The notes under the pieces are model-generated. The model saw only the letters and a list, made by a program, of their open reading frames with translations. It was not told the origin of the DNA and made no database searches. From Pseudocercospora fijiensis CIRAD86 (taxonomy: Eukaryota; Ascomycota; Dothideomycetes; Mycosphaerellales; Mycosphaerellaceae): DNA of 64,000 nt. Made by a program: the position numbers and the translations under genes. The stretch spans positions 5,324,169 to 5,388,168 of the forward strand of contig NW_006921534.1 in NCBI RefSeq assembly GCF_000340215.1, given 5' to 3'. Positions 9,965 through 23,802 of the stretch are shown here, in pieces (the stretch's first letter is position 1; every line of letters starts with the position of its first letter).

Positions 9965-10705
9965 TTATGCGATTGCTTTTGTTGCATCTGCTTCGAAGTA
10001 TTTTATCAAATCCTCAATGGTGACCACTTTCAACCCGTGCCTGCGAGCGAAAGCCAAGCATCCATCTCTTCTCATCATTCCAAAGCCACCAGTCATCTCA
10101 GCTTTGCCCAAGACATCTTCACCATCCTCTACCATTTCTCCAATGACAGCGACAGGCTCTTTGCCTGCAAGTCGACAGAAATCTACAGCAGCCTCCGTAT
10201 GCCCAGCTCGTGCTCTCACACCTCCTTCACGCGCCTGCAATGGCACAATATGACCTGGCCGTCTGAACCAATCCTTTTGCACTGCGGGATCCGCCAACTT
10301 CCGACACGTCACGCTGCGATCTTGAGCGCTGATACCGGTTGTGATGTCTTCGTTGGCATCGATTGTGATCGTATACGCGGTTCTGTTCGGGTCGGTGTTG
10401 TGAGTCACCATCTGCGGGAGCTCTAGACGTGCGGCCAGCGACGGCATGATGGGCGCGCAGAGGTAACCTGAGGAGTATCGGATCATGAAAGCTGCTTTTG
10501 CGGGCGTCAAATCTTGCGCGGCGATGATGAGGTCTCCTTCATTTTCACGATGCGTAGAGTCCATGACTATGATGAATTCTCCATTTGCTACAGGGCCATT
10601 GTTAGCGAGGCTCGGGTTTGGTTTGCAGGTTCGGGATGTCTGACCGAAGGATTCTATGGCGTCTGGTATGCTGTCAAAACTTACGTCGCCATTGACCGTC
10701 GCCAT
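9965..10705 (-). CDS. RIB3: 3,4-dihydroxy-2-butanone-4-phosphate synthase, 2 exons
   Basis: Exons (minus) 10705-10645 and 10587-9965 encode 227 residues, normal for a monofunctional fungal RIB3. The enzyme converts ribulose-5-phosphate to 3,4-dihydroxy-2-butanone-4-phosphate and formate in riboflavin synthesis. The metal-binding acidic loop DSTHRENEGD spans residues 30-39; RPGHIVPLQAREGGV and GHTEAAVD (His150) complete the active site. The 57-nt intron is in frame, and removing it restores ESFANGEFIIVMD, the family consensus. There is no GTP-cyclohydrolase II domain. An in-frame TTG further upstream (10798) opens a longer frame, but ATG 10705 matches family starts. Confidence 0.95.
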   Translation of the reverse strand: MATVNGDVSFDSIPDAIESFGQTSRTCKPNPSLANNGPVANGEFIIVMDSTHRENEGDLIIAAQDLTPAKAAFMIRYSSGYLCAPIMPSLAARLELPQMVTHNTDPNRTAYTITIDANEDITTGISAQDRSVTCRKLADPAVQKDWFRRPGHIVPLQAREGGVRARAGHTEAAVDFCRLAGKEPVAVIGEMVEDGEDVLGKAEMTGGFGMMRRDGCLAFARRHGLKVVTIEDLIKYFEADATKAIA

Positions 10706-13700
10706 TGTGTACGACCAACGTACGACGATTCCTTTCGAGCTGGCGATCGTGGATGATATTCGCTGCGGAAGGCGACCAGGTGCCTCCGGTTTCTCCAAGC
10801 TCCCAAGCTAATAAGGTTCCGTCAGACCTGGAGATTCTGCTCATCCATGCACAACAAGATCGCGAGGTGCGCCGACTCCGCGAAGTTTATGTGTGTGTCG
10901 ATGACTGTGATGAGGCACTGGTGTGAAGTCGGTCCTCTCTGCCGATGCTGGATCTGATGACGGTGCCCTTTGCTATAGCACGACATCTTGGAGACCCCAC
11001 CAACGTCAACCCAACTCGAAGCGCTTGTGAAAGGCTGGACCATGTCAACCAGCGCCACGGTCGGCGTGTCTGCATGCCGATCCCGAGGCTCTGTCACGAC
11101 TTATACGAGGAACACATCCGAGAGGCATCGTAAGCACGTATGTAAGCGCAGATTGGAGAAGCATGCATGTGACCGCGCCGGCATGTCATCACCCAAGTCG
11201 GTCATGCTTTGCCTCTCCTCGCTGAGGCTCACTTTATCCTTTCCCGTCGCCTCTGATGAAGCTCGAGCACACTGCTGCGCTGCACGCTCACGCACATTTC
11301 TCGGAGGAAGTCACACAGTTTCGCCACGCTAGAATGCGCGAAGAATCATCATGGAAATGCATACGTTCCGTAGCGAGATTGCACTGCAAGCACCCACGCG
11401 CATCGTCTACTCTTTTGACCACCAAGGGGAGAGTCAGAAGGCTCGACCGACCATTCGATAGAATAGCATGACAAGATGTCAACAAGTTGGTCTTGCTCGG
11501 TGATGTGACGGCGCAGAATGCTACTTTCCGACCACGACCTCTTGCTGCTGCTCCGATGGTCCACGACAGCCGAACTGCTTGACACAAAGATCTCGGGCCG
11601 TGGCTCGTGCAGGAGAGACAATGTCCGAGGGCGAAATGAGAACCTTGCACAACACAAATTCGGCCTCGAGATCGCAAAGCAGACTATGTATCGCTCAGAT
11701 GTGCCAATTGGCTTTGCTTACTCTTAACCAGGTAGGAAGGCGCGCCTCCATGGCTACACAAGAACTCCTGAACCATTTTGGGAGCACTCATTTCCTTGGA
11801 GGGCATGAGCACAATAGCTCGTTCAACACTGCCACTTTTGCAGGCTCACTATGACCAAGCAGGAGTGTCATGGTTAGCAGAGCTTGCTGGAATCTCCTCG
11901 GATGCCATTTTGATGGTGGTCTGGACTGAGCGCACCGAAGAACGACCAGAAAAACCAGGAAACATAGCTCGCCGGGGATACAGTAGAATACCGCGACAAG
12001 CAAGCATTGTTCCAACTTGACGGGCGGGGACGGGACGCACTCTGTGTCCTCAGCAGGCAAGCTCAAGCACGGTGCCACCACAAGGGTATCAACACCTTGA
12101 TGAGCAGGATTCGAATGTTGCGCTGTTGGGAGCATTTCAACCATAAGATAACGCCAACGTCGAAATCTTAACGCATGCGTGAGTGACGTACATGAACGAG
12201 ACCTGCATGGTGACGGAGATGTTCCTGCAGCAGATGTTGGGTTGCATGAGATGTCGGTCACTCATTATTACAGCCCATGTGCTCGTGTACGTGCACCCTG
12301 GTAGGCGTAGATCGGCAGCAAGATTAACTTATCCGTTCCGCCTGTCAGTGTCACAGTTGTTCCGACCACAAGTCAGTCGAAGCCGTTGAATCTCGACACG
12401 AGACAGAAGCTTTGTTTCGAAAGCCTTTGGCCCTCGGCCTTAATTGCAGCACTAAATATTCTCAATCGATTGCGAGACCGCTGTCCAATAAATTGTAGAA
12501 CAACATTGAAGTCGAAAATAGAAGCCACTCTGGGCAAGGCTGACGACACTTGGTCTGCAGCCTGCAGGCAAGGTTAGACGCAGTCCTGGATTTTCGAGAT
12601 GCTATTCTTGCTCGGGCACTTTCCGTAATCGGCGCCGCATCAGTTTGGCTAAGACCAGGACTAGGATACCCCTACTATCAGAAGCAGGTAACCGGTTTGT
12701 GAAGAGGGCCGTTTCCGAAGTCTGATGATGACGATTGATGACTCCCGATGGCGGCTGCCCGAAAAGCCGTGTGAGGCCTCAATGGCGGATCATAGACTAA
12801 AGGATTGGATGTTGGCAGCACATTGTGTCCAAGATGTGACATCCAAGGAAGTGTCAAGAAGCTTTGGCATTACTTTTAGCTGCCAAGTCTCCCTGCACAG
12901 GCTGTATTGATCAGGAAATGAGTCATGAAGATACAGTAATGTACATTCGATTAACATCGAGAGTCTGTAGCAATGCAATTGTTTGCACGCAATAAGGCGA
13001 TGCTGCGGGAGTTGCAACGGGATGGGATGATATCCCCACCATCCTGGCTCTGCAGCACAGGAAATGAGTCCGTGATCCTCTCGCTCCCGCTTTCTTCAAG
13101 TTGCAAACGAGCTTCGTTTCGCACCGTGCGTCCGGCAACCCACAGAACAGCTTTTCGGGTGATTGTGCACTGCACCGCCAGCCATGGCGTCAAGACCGTC
13201 GCCTCGTGGAAGGTCATGAAGCCTTCTAGCGGGCTTCTGTGGCTGAGAACAACGCCCCTTTTGTTTCGAGTAGAGGGCCTCCACCACATCGTGAAGTCAT
13301 TACCAGCTCGTGGCCGACCGAGGATTGAGCGAGGAAACCATCAAAATGCCTGCGCCTGAATGTTCGATGATAAGACCGTAGCCTACCTGTCCTGTTTCTG
13401 CACACTCGTGGAGAGTGCCGGGTCGGTCGTTGTATGAAGCAGGGGTGCTCCGCTAAGTCGTCCGCAATCACGTTTGCAGCACTAGGGTACATCGACGTGA
13501 CTCGCAGGGTGGCACGGCACCTTTCCTACAGGCTGGGACGATCAAGCATTGCTGGCTGGGGTTGGAAGTAAGCCGCAGACGACGGTCCACGAAGAGCTAG
13601 TAGCACTAGCAGGAGCAGTAGGCGCTTGATGCTGCCTCACTGGACGCTCTGGCGAGAACCTGAACAACCCATCCGTCACTGGGCCGTTGCATGGGTTCCA

Positions 13701-15502
13701 ACAATCTGCCATTCAGCCTGGCTTGGCTCAAGAAAAGGGCCTTGCGCCAGGTGCACTTTGCCAGGGTCATGCCTATTCCAGATGGAGGTTCGTGCATGTT
13801 GCGTGGGTGCTATGGACTGCAATCTTGAGCCCAAAAGAAGTAATGTTACCTTGGAGCCTAGCCATCGTATCGCGTGTGCGTGTCAGTCGTGAAGAGTATA
13901 TGATCGGACGCCCTGCTGCTTGGACCTCTTCCTTCCCTTCGCTTTGACCATTGCTTTGAGCAAGAGACACACGTTCCTTCAACCATATCATCCGACCTTG
14001 GAGCTAATACCTACACACTCTTTGTAAAGCGGAATCGGCATAATAATACTTTTTCCCTTGGACGCGGACTACTACTGGGCAAACGGAGTTACTTGTCTTC
14101 GATCGAACAACCATACTGACCAGATTTCACTGGGTCGCTACGCGCATCTCGCAGGCCGGACACGCAAAATCGACATTGACTTGGAGACAGTGCTTTTGCA
14201 CGAGGAGCAGGATAAGGCGGCGGCTACCAAGCTCGGTCAAACGAGCTCGGCGTTTCGAAGAAGAGACCTGATCGTTTCTGCCCAAGCCGTTTCGGGCGAT
14301 CTTGTCTCTGAGACGACTTCGAACAAGCAGAAGCGGCAGCGGAGACATCACGAGCGATTCGAGTCTGAAGCCTTCAGCAGAGAGCTGCGCCGCGCGTGCT
14401 TGTTGCAGGCGGCTACAATTTGGGAGAGAGAGTCCGGACTGCCAGAAACATCAGCGGCTTCCTGACTGGACTGCTCAGCGTGGTGGCTGACAGATTCTGG
14501 GACACGCAGCGGTGGGTGGAAACGGAGGCCGTGGTACAGGCAGCCAGACGGGCATCGCCGCTTACTACAAGCAGTGGTGCGAACATTCCGAGATTCGAGC
14601 GCACAGCAACGTGAGTGGCGGTCAGTTCAGGCGCAGTGTGTTGCAGATTGGAGGATCTCTGAAACGGGGATCAAATTGCGCTTTCCCGGAACAGGACGCT
14701 AGTGCCAGACCTGGTTAAGGGGCCTGCGGTGCTTCCCGAGCCCGCTGCTGCACTTTCCTCGAGGCCTTCTTTCGCAAAGAGTCTGTGCTCGCTCGCCGCC
14801 AAACGCCAAACGCATCCACTCCATCATCACCATTTGTTTCTGGGCCGCAGAGCCTGTTGTATCTGTATTTCTGGGCCTGGCGATTGACTGCTCTTGCCGC
14901 GAAGGTACGTTGGAAAATTATCATCTCACCCCAGCGGGCAGACCGGGACGCGCGTGTGCATCGGTGCACCAGACCTGTCACCTCCTTTTCCTCCGCGCAC
15001 TGAAGCAGAGCGCCATCAGCGGACACCTACAGCACCGCGCCTTCCATCGCCCGTGGCACGCACCCGCTCCTGCCTCGCTCCAGCACAACACCGCGTTCCT
15101 CTTGCCGTGCTTCGTGGGCCAGTCTGACGAGCGAGGTCTAGGTGTTATTTGTTGCATCGTGCGAAGGAGCATAGGCCTGCCGTGCGCACGTTCATCCGAT
15201 CGCTCAATCGCCTCCGAACAGGCCATCTCGCGACAGGGCCCGAGCACCCACTGCACGCCGACGCCTACGCACGTCTACGCCTACGCGCACCACCACCACC
15301 ACCACCACCACCTCTCCATATCTTAATACACGCTCGACGCGACTCCGCGGCGCGGGCACATTGTACCTGCTGTCGTCGCTCGGCGCCATCACGTGCTGCC
15401 ACGCTCGAGACAGAAATTTTCTGCCCATCAAGTCAGTAGTAAACCTTTTGGTGCTCCGCGCTTCTTGAAACAACACACACCACCATCGTCTCGCTGCATT
15501 GG
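10706..15502. other. 4.8-kb gene-poor stretch upstream of the C2H2 factor
   Basis: No reading frame here has family motifs, convincing splice structure or length. The longest candidates (for example 14058-14465 from a TTG, or 11288-11677 minus) look like chance frames. The right end (about 14700-15502) is rich in short purine/pyrimidine runs and a (CAC)8 repeat and probably holds the promoter and long leader of the zinc-finger gene. A non-coding RNA or a fast-evolving small gene could be missed. Confidence 0.45.
15288..15312. repeat. (CAC)8 trinucleotide repeat
   Basis: Eight CAC units are read directly about 190 bases before the zinc-finger ATG, probably in its promoter or leader. Confidence 0.9.
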
Positions 15503-17224
<1,722 letters not shown>

Positions 17225-18514
17225 GATGCTGATGATCCTGCCCACACTGAGACTGGATAAGTACTAGCCGCGCCGGATAATACCGGCCTGCTTCTCGAAG
17301 ATAATTCTTGCCTGACGCAAATCGGAAGCCTTCCGTGGAAGTGTCGGCTGAAAAGCTTAGAGCGGTTGGCTCGTCATACAAGATTTGCGTTTGAGTCATT
17401 TCCGGAGTTTTATGGACTGGCCTGATACCCAGATTTCCTGTTATGGATCCGTTCGGTGCGAAGCGCGTGTTTACGGGAAGGACTTTGGCATCATCGAGCA
17501 TTCAGCATTTTTTCTTTCCCCATCGATCGTCGAAAGGGTTTCGTCGCTTTTACACCACTCCATCTCATTTGTTCAGGCCAAGCTCGGACCAGCAGACACA
17601 CAGTCGTTCTAATTTCCAGATTGAATTTGTTCTTGTTTTCTTCGCGGGCGCTATAAAAATGGGACTTATCGGAAACCATACTGGTTTGCGCTTTTTCTAA
17701 TGAGTGTACGACTGTGTGTGTATCATAGTAGGGCTGGCGAGCGGCCACGGGAGAAGGTGGAAACGGCGAGGGAAATGGACTAAAGAAAGGTGAAGGTGTG
17801 CATTTGAAAACACTAATGGCTGCAAAGGCCATGGTTGCGAGAAGGAAATCTTATTCCAGCGGGGGTTTCTTGAGAGGTTCTTCTTAAACCTCTGGCGATT
17901 CGGCGCATATGGGTGAACAGCGGGAATGGAGCAGTGGGTTATACTGGCTCCGCGACCGGCATCGAGGAAATCATATGCCTCTGAAACTAGAGTAATACTA
18001 TTTTCGTCAACTTTGCTGTCTTTTGTGTTCCTTCTGTTGCGTCTGGTGATGATGTGCTTTGAAAGTGAGCGATGACCGTGGCGGCTGTTGCGTTTCGTTT
18101 CACATGCGTGGCCGTGCGCGCGTTTGGCAGATCAGCCAATTAGAGTTTGCTGGTTGGGGCCCGGGCGCTGCCTGCTAAACGTTTCATTCTCAAAGCCTTT
18201 CGACAACAACATCACCTCACTGCACTTGGATAGTTGACGATCTGCGCCTTTCTCGAGCAACCTCGCCCCTTCAGTGACTTAGCAAAGTATCTCACACTGC
18301 TTGCGATCACGTCCTTCGTGACACCAAACATAGCACGACACACGACACACCCCGCATCCTATCCATCCATACCATCGCCAGGGCATTGATCGGACGCTAT
18401 CTGCACCTGCACCTGCACCTGCACATACACGAGCACTTCCGCGACTTGCGATCCAAAGTTTCCCGACGACATACATAATTACCTGAACAAACCTCCCCGA
18501 TCACACTCGACTGC
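17225..18514. other. Intergenic, 1.3 kb
   Basis: The region contains the 3' end of the zinc-finger gene and the promoter/leader of the next 2EXR gene. A CTGCAC hexamer repeated four times lies at 18401-18424. No gene is seen. Confidence 0.5.
18401..18424. repeat. (CTGCAC)4 hexanucleotide repeat
   Basis: Four units are read directly, about 90 bases upstream of the ATG at 18515. Confidence 0.85.
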
Positions 18515-19897
18515 ATGGCGCGCAAAATGCAAACCGACGTCAACCCCTCGACCCCGGGCTCAGCGTCAAGTACGCATCGCGTCACCAAGACTCGATCTGA
18601 GCGAGCGAGTCGCAGTTGCATGACGATGCAGCGAAGCAGAATGCTGGCCGAGGCAAGCAGCAATGGCACACTCGAGGACATGCTGAACGAGGCTCAGGTC
18701 GTTGCAGGCTCCAGCACTGGCGACCACTACTCTGGTAAAGGCAAGGCCAAGTCTGCGCCCACCACGCTTGAGACTCACGATTGGGAGCACGAGGACTCGG
18801 ACATGCTCGATGAAGAGGAGGAGGATGACGTCTGTCCGATCACCGACAAGGACGCCAAACCATTCCCGATCATGGATCTGCCTACTGAGATTCGCTTGGA
18901 CATCTATCGTGCATGCTTGACTCGGCCTTACAACATTCTCCTGTCCAAGCGTGAGCGGCACGTGGCGGCCAAGGCTGATTGTGGCGTCGAAATGATCAGC
19001 TCTGATGGTGAGGGCGCTGTGGGCACAAGAAGCCGGGTCACGCGCGGTGCTCTTCCCATTCCCATTCAGCAGTCAACCGTATTTTCTATTCAGCGCCTGG
19101 AGGGACCGAACTGCCCTCCACCCACTACCTCGAGTTCCTCGCGCTCCTCGCGTTCCTCGCGTTTAGTTCGCATGCCTCCAAGCCGTTCCACACCAAGCTC
19201 GTCAGGGATCACTTACACCACGAGCACTAGCGTCATTTATCGCCAACCTCCCTCAACTCGTCGCACTGTTGAGGGGAGAAACAAGGCGACGGTCATCTGC
19301 GGTCCAGATCGCCCTCAGAATCAGGACCCGCTGATCGTGGGCATCATGCTGGCGAGCAAGGAGATCTACAAGGAAGCACGTAGTGTGCTCTACGGCGAGA
19401 ACTTCTTTACTTTAAATCTCGCCACCGCCATGCCTACCCTAGCATGCCTCCATCAGCGGTCGCGGCGACAGATCAAGCACGTCGAGCTGGAAATTCCAAC
19501 CTATAACGACATCTTGGAGCGCTTCCAGGAGACAGTGCGCCTGAGCCTGCGATATTGTTCCGGCCTGAAGAAATTCGTCATGCACATGCCCTTTACTCTT
19601 CCAGGAGCTGATGGCAGCGGCACGACTGGCAATACCACGGTTTATGCAAACGGCTTCGACATCCTGCGTTGGTTGCCTCAAGAGTGCAATGTCATTCTCA
19701 AAGGTCACATCTGCACCGAAATTGAGACTGTTGTCAACAAGCATCTGCATCTAGCAAAGACGCTGGACAAGGTACGTCATAGAGTATATCAAATGAGCAG
19801 CAACATCATTACAGCAGAGGTCCTTGAATGGGAGGAGATGGAGAAGAAGCGTAAAGAGGCTACCGCTATCAAGGAGCATGTTTCCCCAATGCAGTAG
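18515..19897 (+). CDS. 2EXR / F-box-like domain protein with acidic N-terminus
   Basis: One open frame of 460 residues. The N-terminal 110 residues are basic then acidic (DMLDEEEEDD). The family motif FPIMDLPTEIRLDIYRACL lies near residue 117, and IVGIMLASKEIYKEARSVLYGENFF farther on matches the second block of the 2EXR/DUF7730 pattern. The middle is Ser/Arg-rich low complexity (SSSRSSRSSRSS). The C-terminus AEVLEWEEMEKKRKE looks like a short charged helix. A GTACGT...ACAG pair (19772-19814) could be read as an intron, but splicing would destroy this helix, so I keep it unspliced. Function is unknown. Confidence 0.82.
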   Translation: MARKMQTDVNPSTPGSASSTHRVTKTRSERASRSCMTMQRSRMLAEASSNGTLEDMLNEAQVVAGSSTGDHYSGKGKAKSAPTTLETHDWEHEDSDMLDEEEEDDVCPITDKDAKPFPIMDLPTEIRLDIYRACLTRPYNILLSKRERHVAAKADCGVEMISSDGEGAVGTRSRVTRGALPIPIQQSTVFSIQRLEGPNCPPPTTSSSSRSSRSSRLVRMPPSRSTPSSSGITYTTSTSVIYRQPPSTRRTVEGRNKATVICGPDRPQNQDPLIVGIMLASKEIYKEARSVLYGENFFTLNLATAMPTLACLHQRSRRQIKHVELEIPTYNDILERFQETVRLSLRYCSGLKKFVMHMPFTLPGADGSGTTGNTTVYANGFDILRWLPQECNVILKGHICTEIETVVNKHLHLAKTLDKVRHRVYQMSSNIITAEVLEWEEMEKKRKEATAIKEHVSPMQ

Positions 19898-20919
19898 CTT
19901 GATGCGCTTCTGCTTCCTGGGAATCTGTGGCAAGGACGGTGGGCTTGCAAACACATTTGCTTACTATTGCGCACAGAATGCATATGCTAGACGACAGCTC
20001 ATCTCGAACGACACCGGCTCTTCGAACTAATCGACGACACTCTCACTTCAGCGAAATGCTGAATGCCGAGTCTCACTCAACCCTACGAATGACCTCTTTC
20101 TTATATCCAAGCAACCCGAGATACTACTACTGGCAGAGCTATTCTTGGCTCAGCTGCTTCTTGTGTCAATTCAGTAAGGCCAGTGCACTTGGAGATGCAT
20201 CATTGTACTATAGCTGTTGGAATGGGGGACATTTGAGGATGGGAAATGATCTTTCAGTACAGACCCCGTTCTTTCTTTTGGGGTCGCCAAAAAGCAACAG
20301 CTTGGGAAATACACGACTATGAAAAGCCAAACAAAAGTAGCATAATTAGAAAACACATCTTTGGCAAAACGTAATCAAATGGGGGGTTTTTTTTTCTGCC
20401 GAGTTTCTACATAGTTTGCTATTATCCATTTTTAGTGAAAATAATGTGCACCGGCCATACATTTTCCAAGTAGCCGTACCTTACCTACTCAATAATCAGA
20501 ACCTAGCGCATGCCGAGAAAAAGAGAGAGAGAGCCGATGTGATGTGCCCTTAAAAATTCGATAGTTGTAGCGCTCTAGATAAATGTCGGAAATTTTGACA
20601 CTCCCTAATCCTCCGATCTTTCATCTTTTGACTTGCTGCTCGAGGGTCTCGCCTTGACTCCAAACATCCATTTCCATCCTCCGAAAAAAAAAAAATTTTT
20701 GTAATATGAAAGAAAAAAAAAAGCCCCCCCCCCCCAAAAAAAAACACAATCTTTCGCCATTGCCCAGCACTTGGGAATAGCCGCCAATGAAACGCCATAT
20801 CCATGAATGATCATGATCAGACAGAAAGTCCAAACGCTAGAACGCGGCGCCCAACAAAAAAACAAACGACCCACGACACCTCCTCTGTTCTTTTCTTTCC
20901 TTTTCTTTTCTTTTCTTCC
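19898..20919. other. Intergenic with homopolymer tracts
   Basis: About 1 kb between convergent genes. It is AT-rich, with several homopolymer runs (20684-20744) and a T/C-rich tract at about 20881-20938. No gene is seen. Confidence 0.5.
20684..20744. repeat. Cluster of homopolymers A12-T5...A10-G-C12-A9
   Basis: Read directly: A12 then T5, then after 12 bases A10, one G, C12 and A9. Such runs are prone to length error in sequencing, so exact lengths are uncertain. Confidence 0.85.
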
Positions 20920-22644
20920 TCATCTCCTCCTCCCAACAATCGGCAACTTATCCTCCATCCACTTCGACCCTCCTTTTTTCGAAGGATGTTCGTTAATATA
21001 ATACAATTTCCTCATCCCACAAAAGCCTCCAGGCAACGCGATTCTCTTCACCCGCTCAAAGTGCCCTCCCAATACCTCTGAATTCGGATGCGTCCCAGCT
21101 TTACGAGATGCATTCTTCCACGTCCAAACAACATTCTCAACCTCATCGCCCGGCTCCTGGAATTGTCGGGGATTAAAGCTCGGGCGTTGGGCGATGAAAT
21201 TCGCAATGCTGTGGATGATGGGATATAAGCGTTCGAAGCGTTTGGTGAAGGTGAGCCAGGGGAGAACGTTGGAGGAGTATGCTACGCGGATGTAGGGGTT
21301 CATGTAGATGCCTGTGTCGTTGGGTAGGGGTGGGGATCCCATGGCTGCGAGGTCGGCGTGGATGAGACAGCATTCTGACGCGTCCCAGTAGGTATCTGTT
21401 TCGGCGCGGAAACGGAGGGAAGAGGAATTTGGTGATGGGATGGCGAGGTTGTCGGGGTTGCGGAGGCCATGGTGAGGTTCGTAGTGGAAGGTTTGTGGTT
21501 CGAGGATGTTGCCGGTGGAGAGGGATTCTTTTTGTGCGGTCGAGGAGTAGAGACGTGCTTGGAAGTATTTGGCGTCGAATGCTACCATGCCTCCCCAGCA
21601 ACTCTTTACCCTGACGGCGTCTTTTTGATGCCAGACATCTTTTCTGCTTTCTCCCTTACCGGCGTTGGTGAACCAGGGATAGAACGGTACGCCCATATCG
21701 TAGCCTTCCAGATCCCGAGTTGCGAAGGTGTCATAGAATTTGAAAGGGTTGATAAAGTCTACTGCACAAGTAGCTCGGTATGAAGCACGTCCGGTACTTT
21801 CATCGACGTTGGTGTTGAGGAGAAGGTTGGCTGCATCGATTGGATCGAAGACGACATCGTTGAGGTAGAGGAGCTTGTCAAATCGCGTGTTGTAAGCGGG
21901 CGATTTCTCATCTTCAAGAGGTCGAAGAGCACGATTCCGTACATCCGCCAAGAACTGCATACGCTTTAAACGTTGACTGCCATCAGGTGTAGAGACGTGG
22001 GGAAACTCGGCGAGGTCCAGTCGTTCTGTTACTATGGCCGACTGGCAGGTGATGTTCGTTCTGAAGGTATCGAGTGCGGCCAGCGCGCCCGGATCTGGAT
22101 CGTTCTCGTAGATGCTCAAGAATACATTCTCAGGTCCCAATATTTTGATTAGACGCAGCACCGATTGCCCCCATTGCCCTGACACCACTTCGCCCTCGTG
22201 ATCGTACAGACTCGCTGCGATGTATATCTTCTCGTTACCATCGTTCACTCTTTGACCGAATTCTTGTATCCGATGTCGCAACTCCCAATAGCGTGCCGGC
22301 GGGTTCGCGTAGGAAGGAAAGAATAGTCCGCATATTACAATTGCTGAGAATATGATGTAGGGTGCCAGGAGGGCAAGTTGGAGTATTCGGCAATGAAGTG
22401 ATCTCCGCCGTCGTGGAGTGTGGAAGGTGAAGAGTGAAGAGGCAGAGCCGGCTCGCTTGTGTACTCGGAATCGCAGCCATTTTGGTCTCCGCGCTCCTGT
22501 CAAGGATTCGTATGCATGATCTTCGGCGTCGGCGAAGTCGTCGAGTTCGAACTCCAGCTGCTCCTCATGCTGGCTCTCGACACTGCTCGCAGAGTATGTT
22601 CGGTCCAGCAGCGCTTCCTCCTCCACGCGGTCTTTTGCCTCCAT
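20920..22644 (-). CDS. GT69 / CAP59-type alpha-1,3-mannosyltransferase-like protein
   Basis: 574 residues without introns. Type II membrane topology: an Arg-rich cytosolic tail, one span at about residues 87-109 (RILQLALLAPYIIFSAIVICG), then a lumenal domain. That domain has IYIAASLYDHEG, FLSIYENDPDP, LLYLNDVVFDPIDAANLL, CAVDFINPFKFYDTFATRD, GYDMGVPFYPWF and SCWGGMVAFDA, the block pattern of the cryptococcal CMT1/CAP59 glycosyltransferase family 69. It probably transfers mannose in the Golgi to glycans or wall/capsule-like polymers. The start is the first ATG; the same frame is open 47 codons further to a GTG, and an upstream exon cannot be excluded. Confidence 0.9.
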   Translation of the reverse strand: MEAKDRVEEEALLDRTYSASSVESQHEEQLEFELDDFADAEDHAYESLTGARRPKWLRFRVHKRAGSASSLFTFHTPRRRRSLHCRILQLALLAPYIIFSAIVICGLFFPSYANPPARYWELRHRIQEFGQRVNDGNEKIYIAASLYDHEGEVVSGQWGQSVLRLIKILGPENVFLSIYENDPDPGALAALDTFRTNITCQSAIVTERLDLAEFPHVSTPDGSQRLKRMQFLADVRNRALRPLEDEKSPAYNTRFDKLLYLNDVVFDPIDAANLLLNTNVDESTGRASYRATCAVDFINPFKFYDTFATRDLEGYDMGVPFYPWFTNAGKGESRKDVWHQKDAVRVKSCWGGMVAFDAKYFQARLYSSTAQKESLSTGNILEPQTFHYEPHHGLRNPDNLAIPSPNSSSLRFRAETDTYWDASECCLIHADLAAMGSPPLPNDTGIYMNPYIRVAYSSNVLPWLTFTKRFERLYPIIHSIANFIAQRPSFNPRQFQEPGDEVENVVWTWKNASRKAGTHPNSEVLGGHFERVKRIALPGGFCGMRKLYYINEHPSKKGGSKWMEDKLPIVGRRR

Positions 22645-23802
22645 CGCGGCAGGCGAAGAATGGATGGGAGCAGACGGCCAGCCAGTTTGGATCGGTCGCA
22701 GGGGAGGAGCGAGCGTAGGGGGTGGATTTGGATTGTGCGGTCGGTCGTGATTATTATTGCGTGCTCGTCGAGTCGTCGGTGCCACGCGCGAAGCAGAAGA
22801 TCGGGCCGCGGGTTAACAGGAGTGCGGGAGGATACGTTTGTACATTGAGAAGGAGTGCCAAGAAGCTCAGGCAGTGTATACTGGATAGGAGTTGGGCGAG
22901 AGAAAGACGTAAAGTATGTAGCCTCGAGGCTCGAGGCTATGCTGACCTGACGCCGATGTGCGACGCGTGGACAGACATGGGAAAGGCAATCGTAGGCAAG
23001 GCAAGGCAAAGCAAGAAAAAAGACGAGACACGAGTGTAAGATGGTTAAAAGGCAAAAAGGTAATACGCACCAGCAGCAACCACACAGCCTCCCTAGCGAC
23101 AGATGTCATGCAATGCCCAGTGAGGCCGTTGCGTGCGAGGAGGACAAGCCACATGCTGATCACCTAGAAAGGATAATAATCTACATAGCCCCTTCACTCT
23201 ACCTACACATGATTCGGAATATACTGTATGCAATCAGCTCACACAACCATCTTCTCATCAGCTTATCATCCCACACCAACAAACACCGACACAGTTGTTG
23301 GCAAAGCCAAATCCAAAGTCCCGGGAGGCTCCTTCATCTGCCGCTCTCGATATACTCTCATCAATGCTTGTATCCATGTGGGGAACCAGTAAGAGTGTCA
23401 AACACTAGCACGCTCGAGGCTGAATACCAGGGTGCTTGAACTCTTGCCTCATCCGTACATTTGTTAACCTACTCATCAATGGTGCCGATGCAGTGCGATG
23501 CTACCTACCGAATCCGATACAACAGTAAATGCCTGCGTATCTTGAGACGAGGATACTGCTTCGGACTGTGATTGTTACTGTACAACTATTCTGCCGAAGG
23601 ATCTGAAGGATGCCAATCACTGCATGTATGTGGTCATTTCTTCCCAAATTTCTCCGCTGAGGCTTGTCACGAGATGCATAACGTTACGAGAAAGGAAAAG
23701 GCTGGACATGTGAAATGTTGTGCTGCTTCCTGGCTGAGTGTACTTTTTGATGTCTATGCTTGCCCTGCCACATCTGGCCCAGCTTGTGCCGTCTACGCCG
23801 CC
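22645..23802. other. Intergenic, 1.16 kb
   Basis: Lies between the GT69 start and the NFKBIL1-like stop (both minus strand). Short AGGCA/AAGCA runs occur near 22990. No gene, repeat family or RNA is recognised. Confidence 0.5.

Noticed and set aside
12085..12115. B-box-like GATTCGAAT
   Set aside because: No A-box upstream on either strand and no stem pairing.
14058..14465. 135-codon plus-strand frame upstream of the zinc-finger gene
   Set aside because: Opens with TTG and has no recognisable features; likely chance.
19772..19814. Possible 43-nt intron near the end of the second 2EXR gene
   Set aside because: Splicing would shift the frame and remove a good charged C-terminal helix; the unspliced frame is better.
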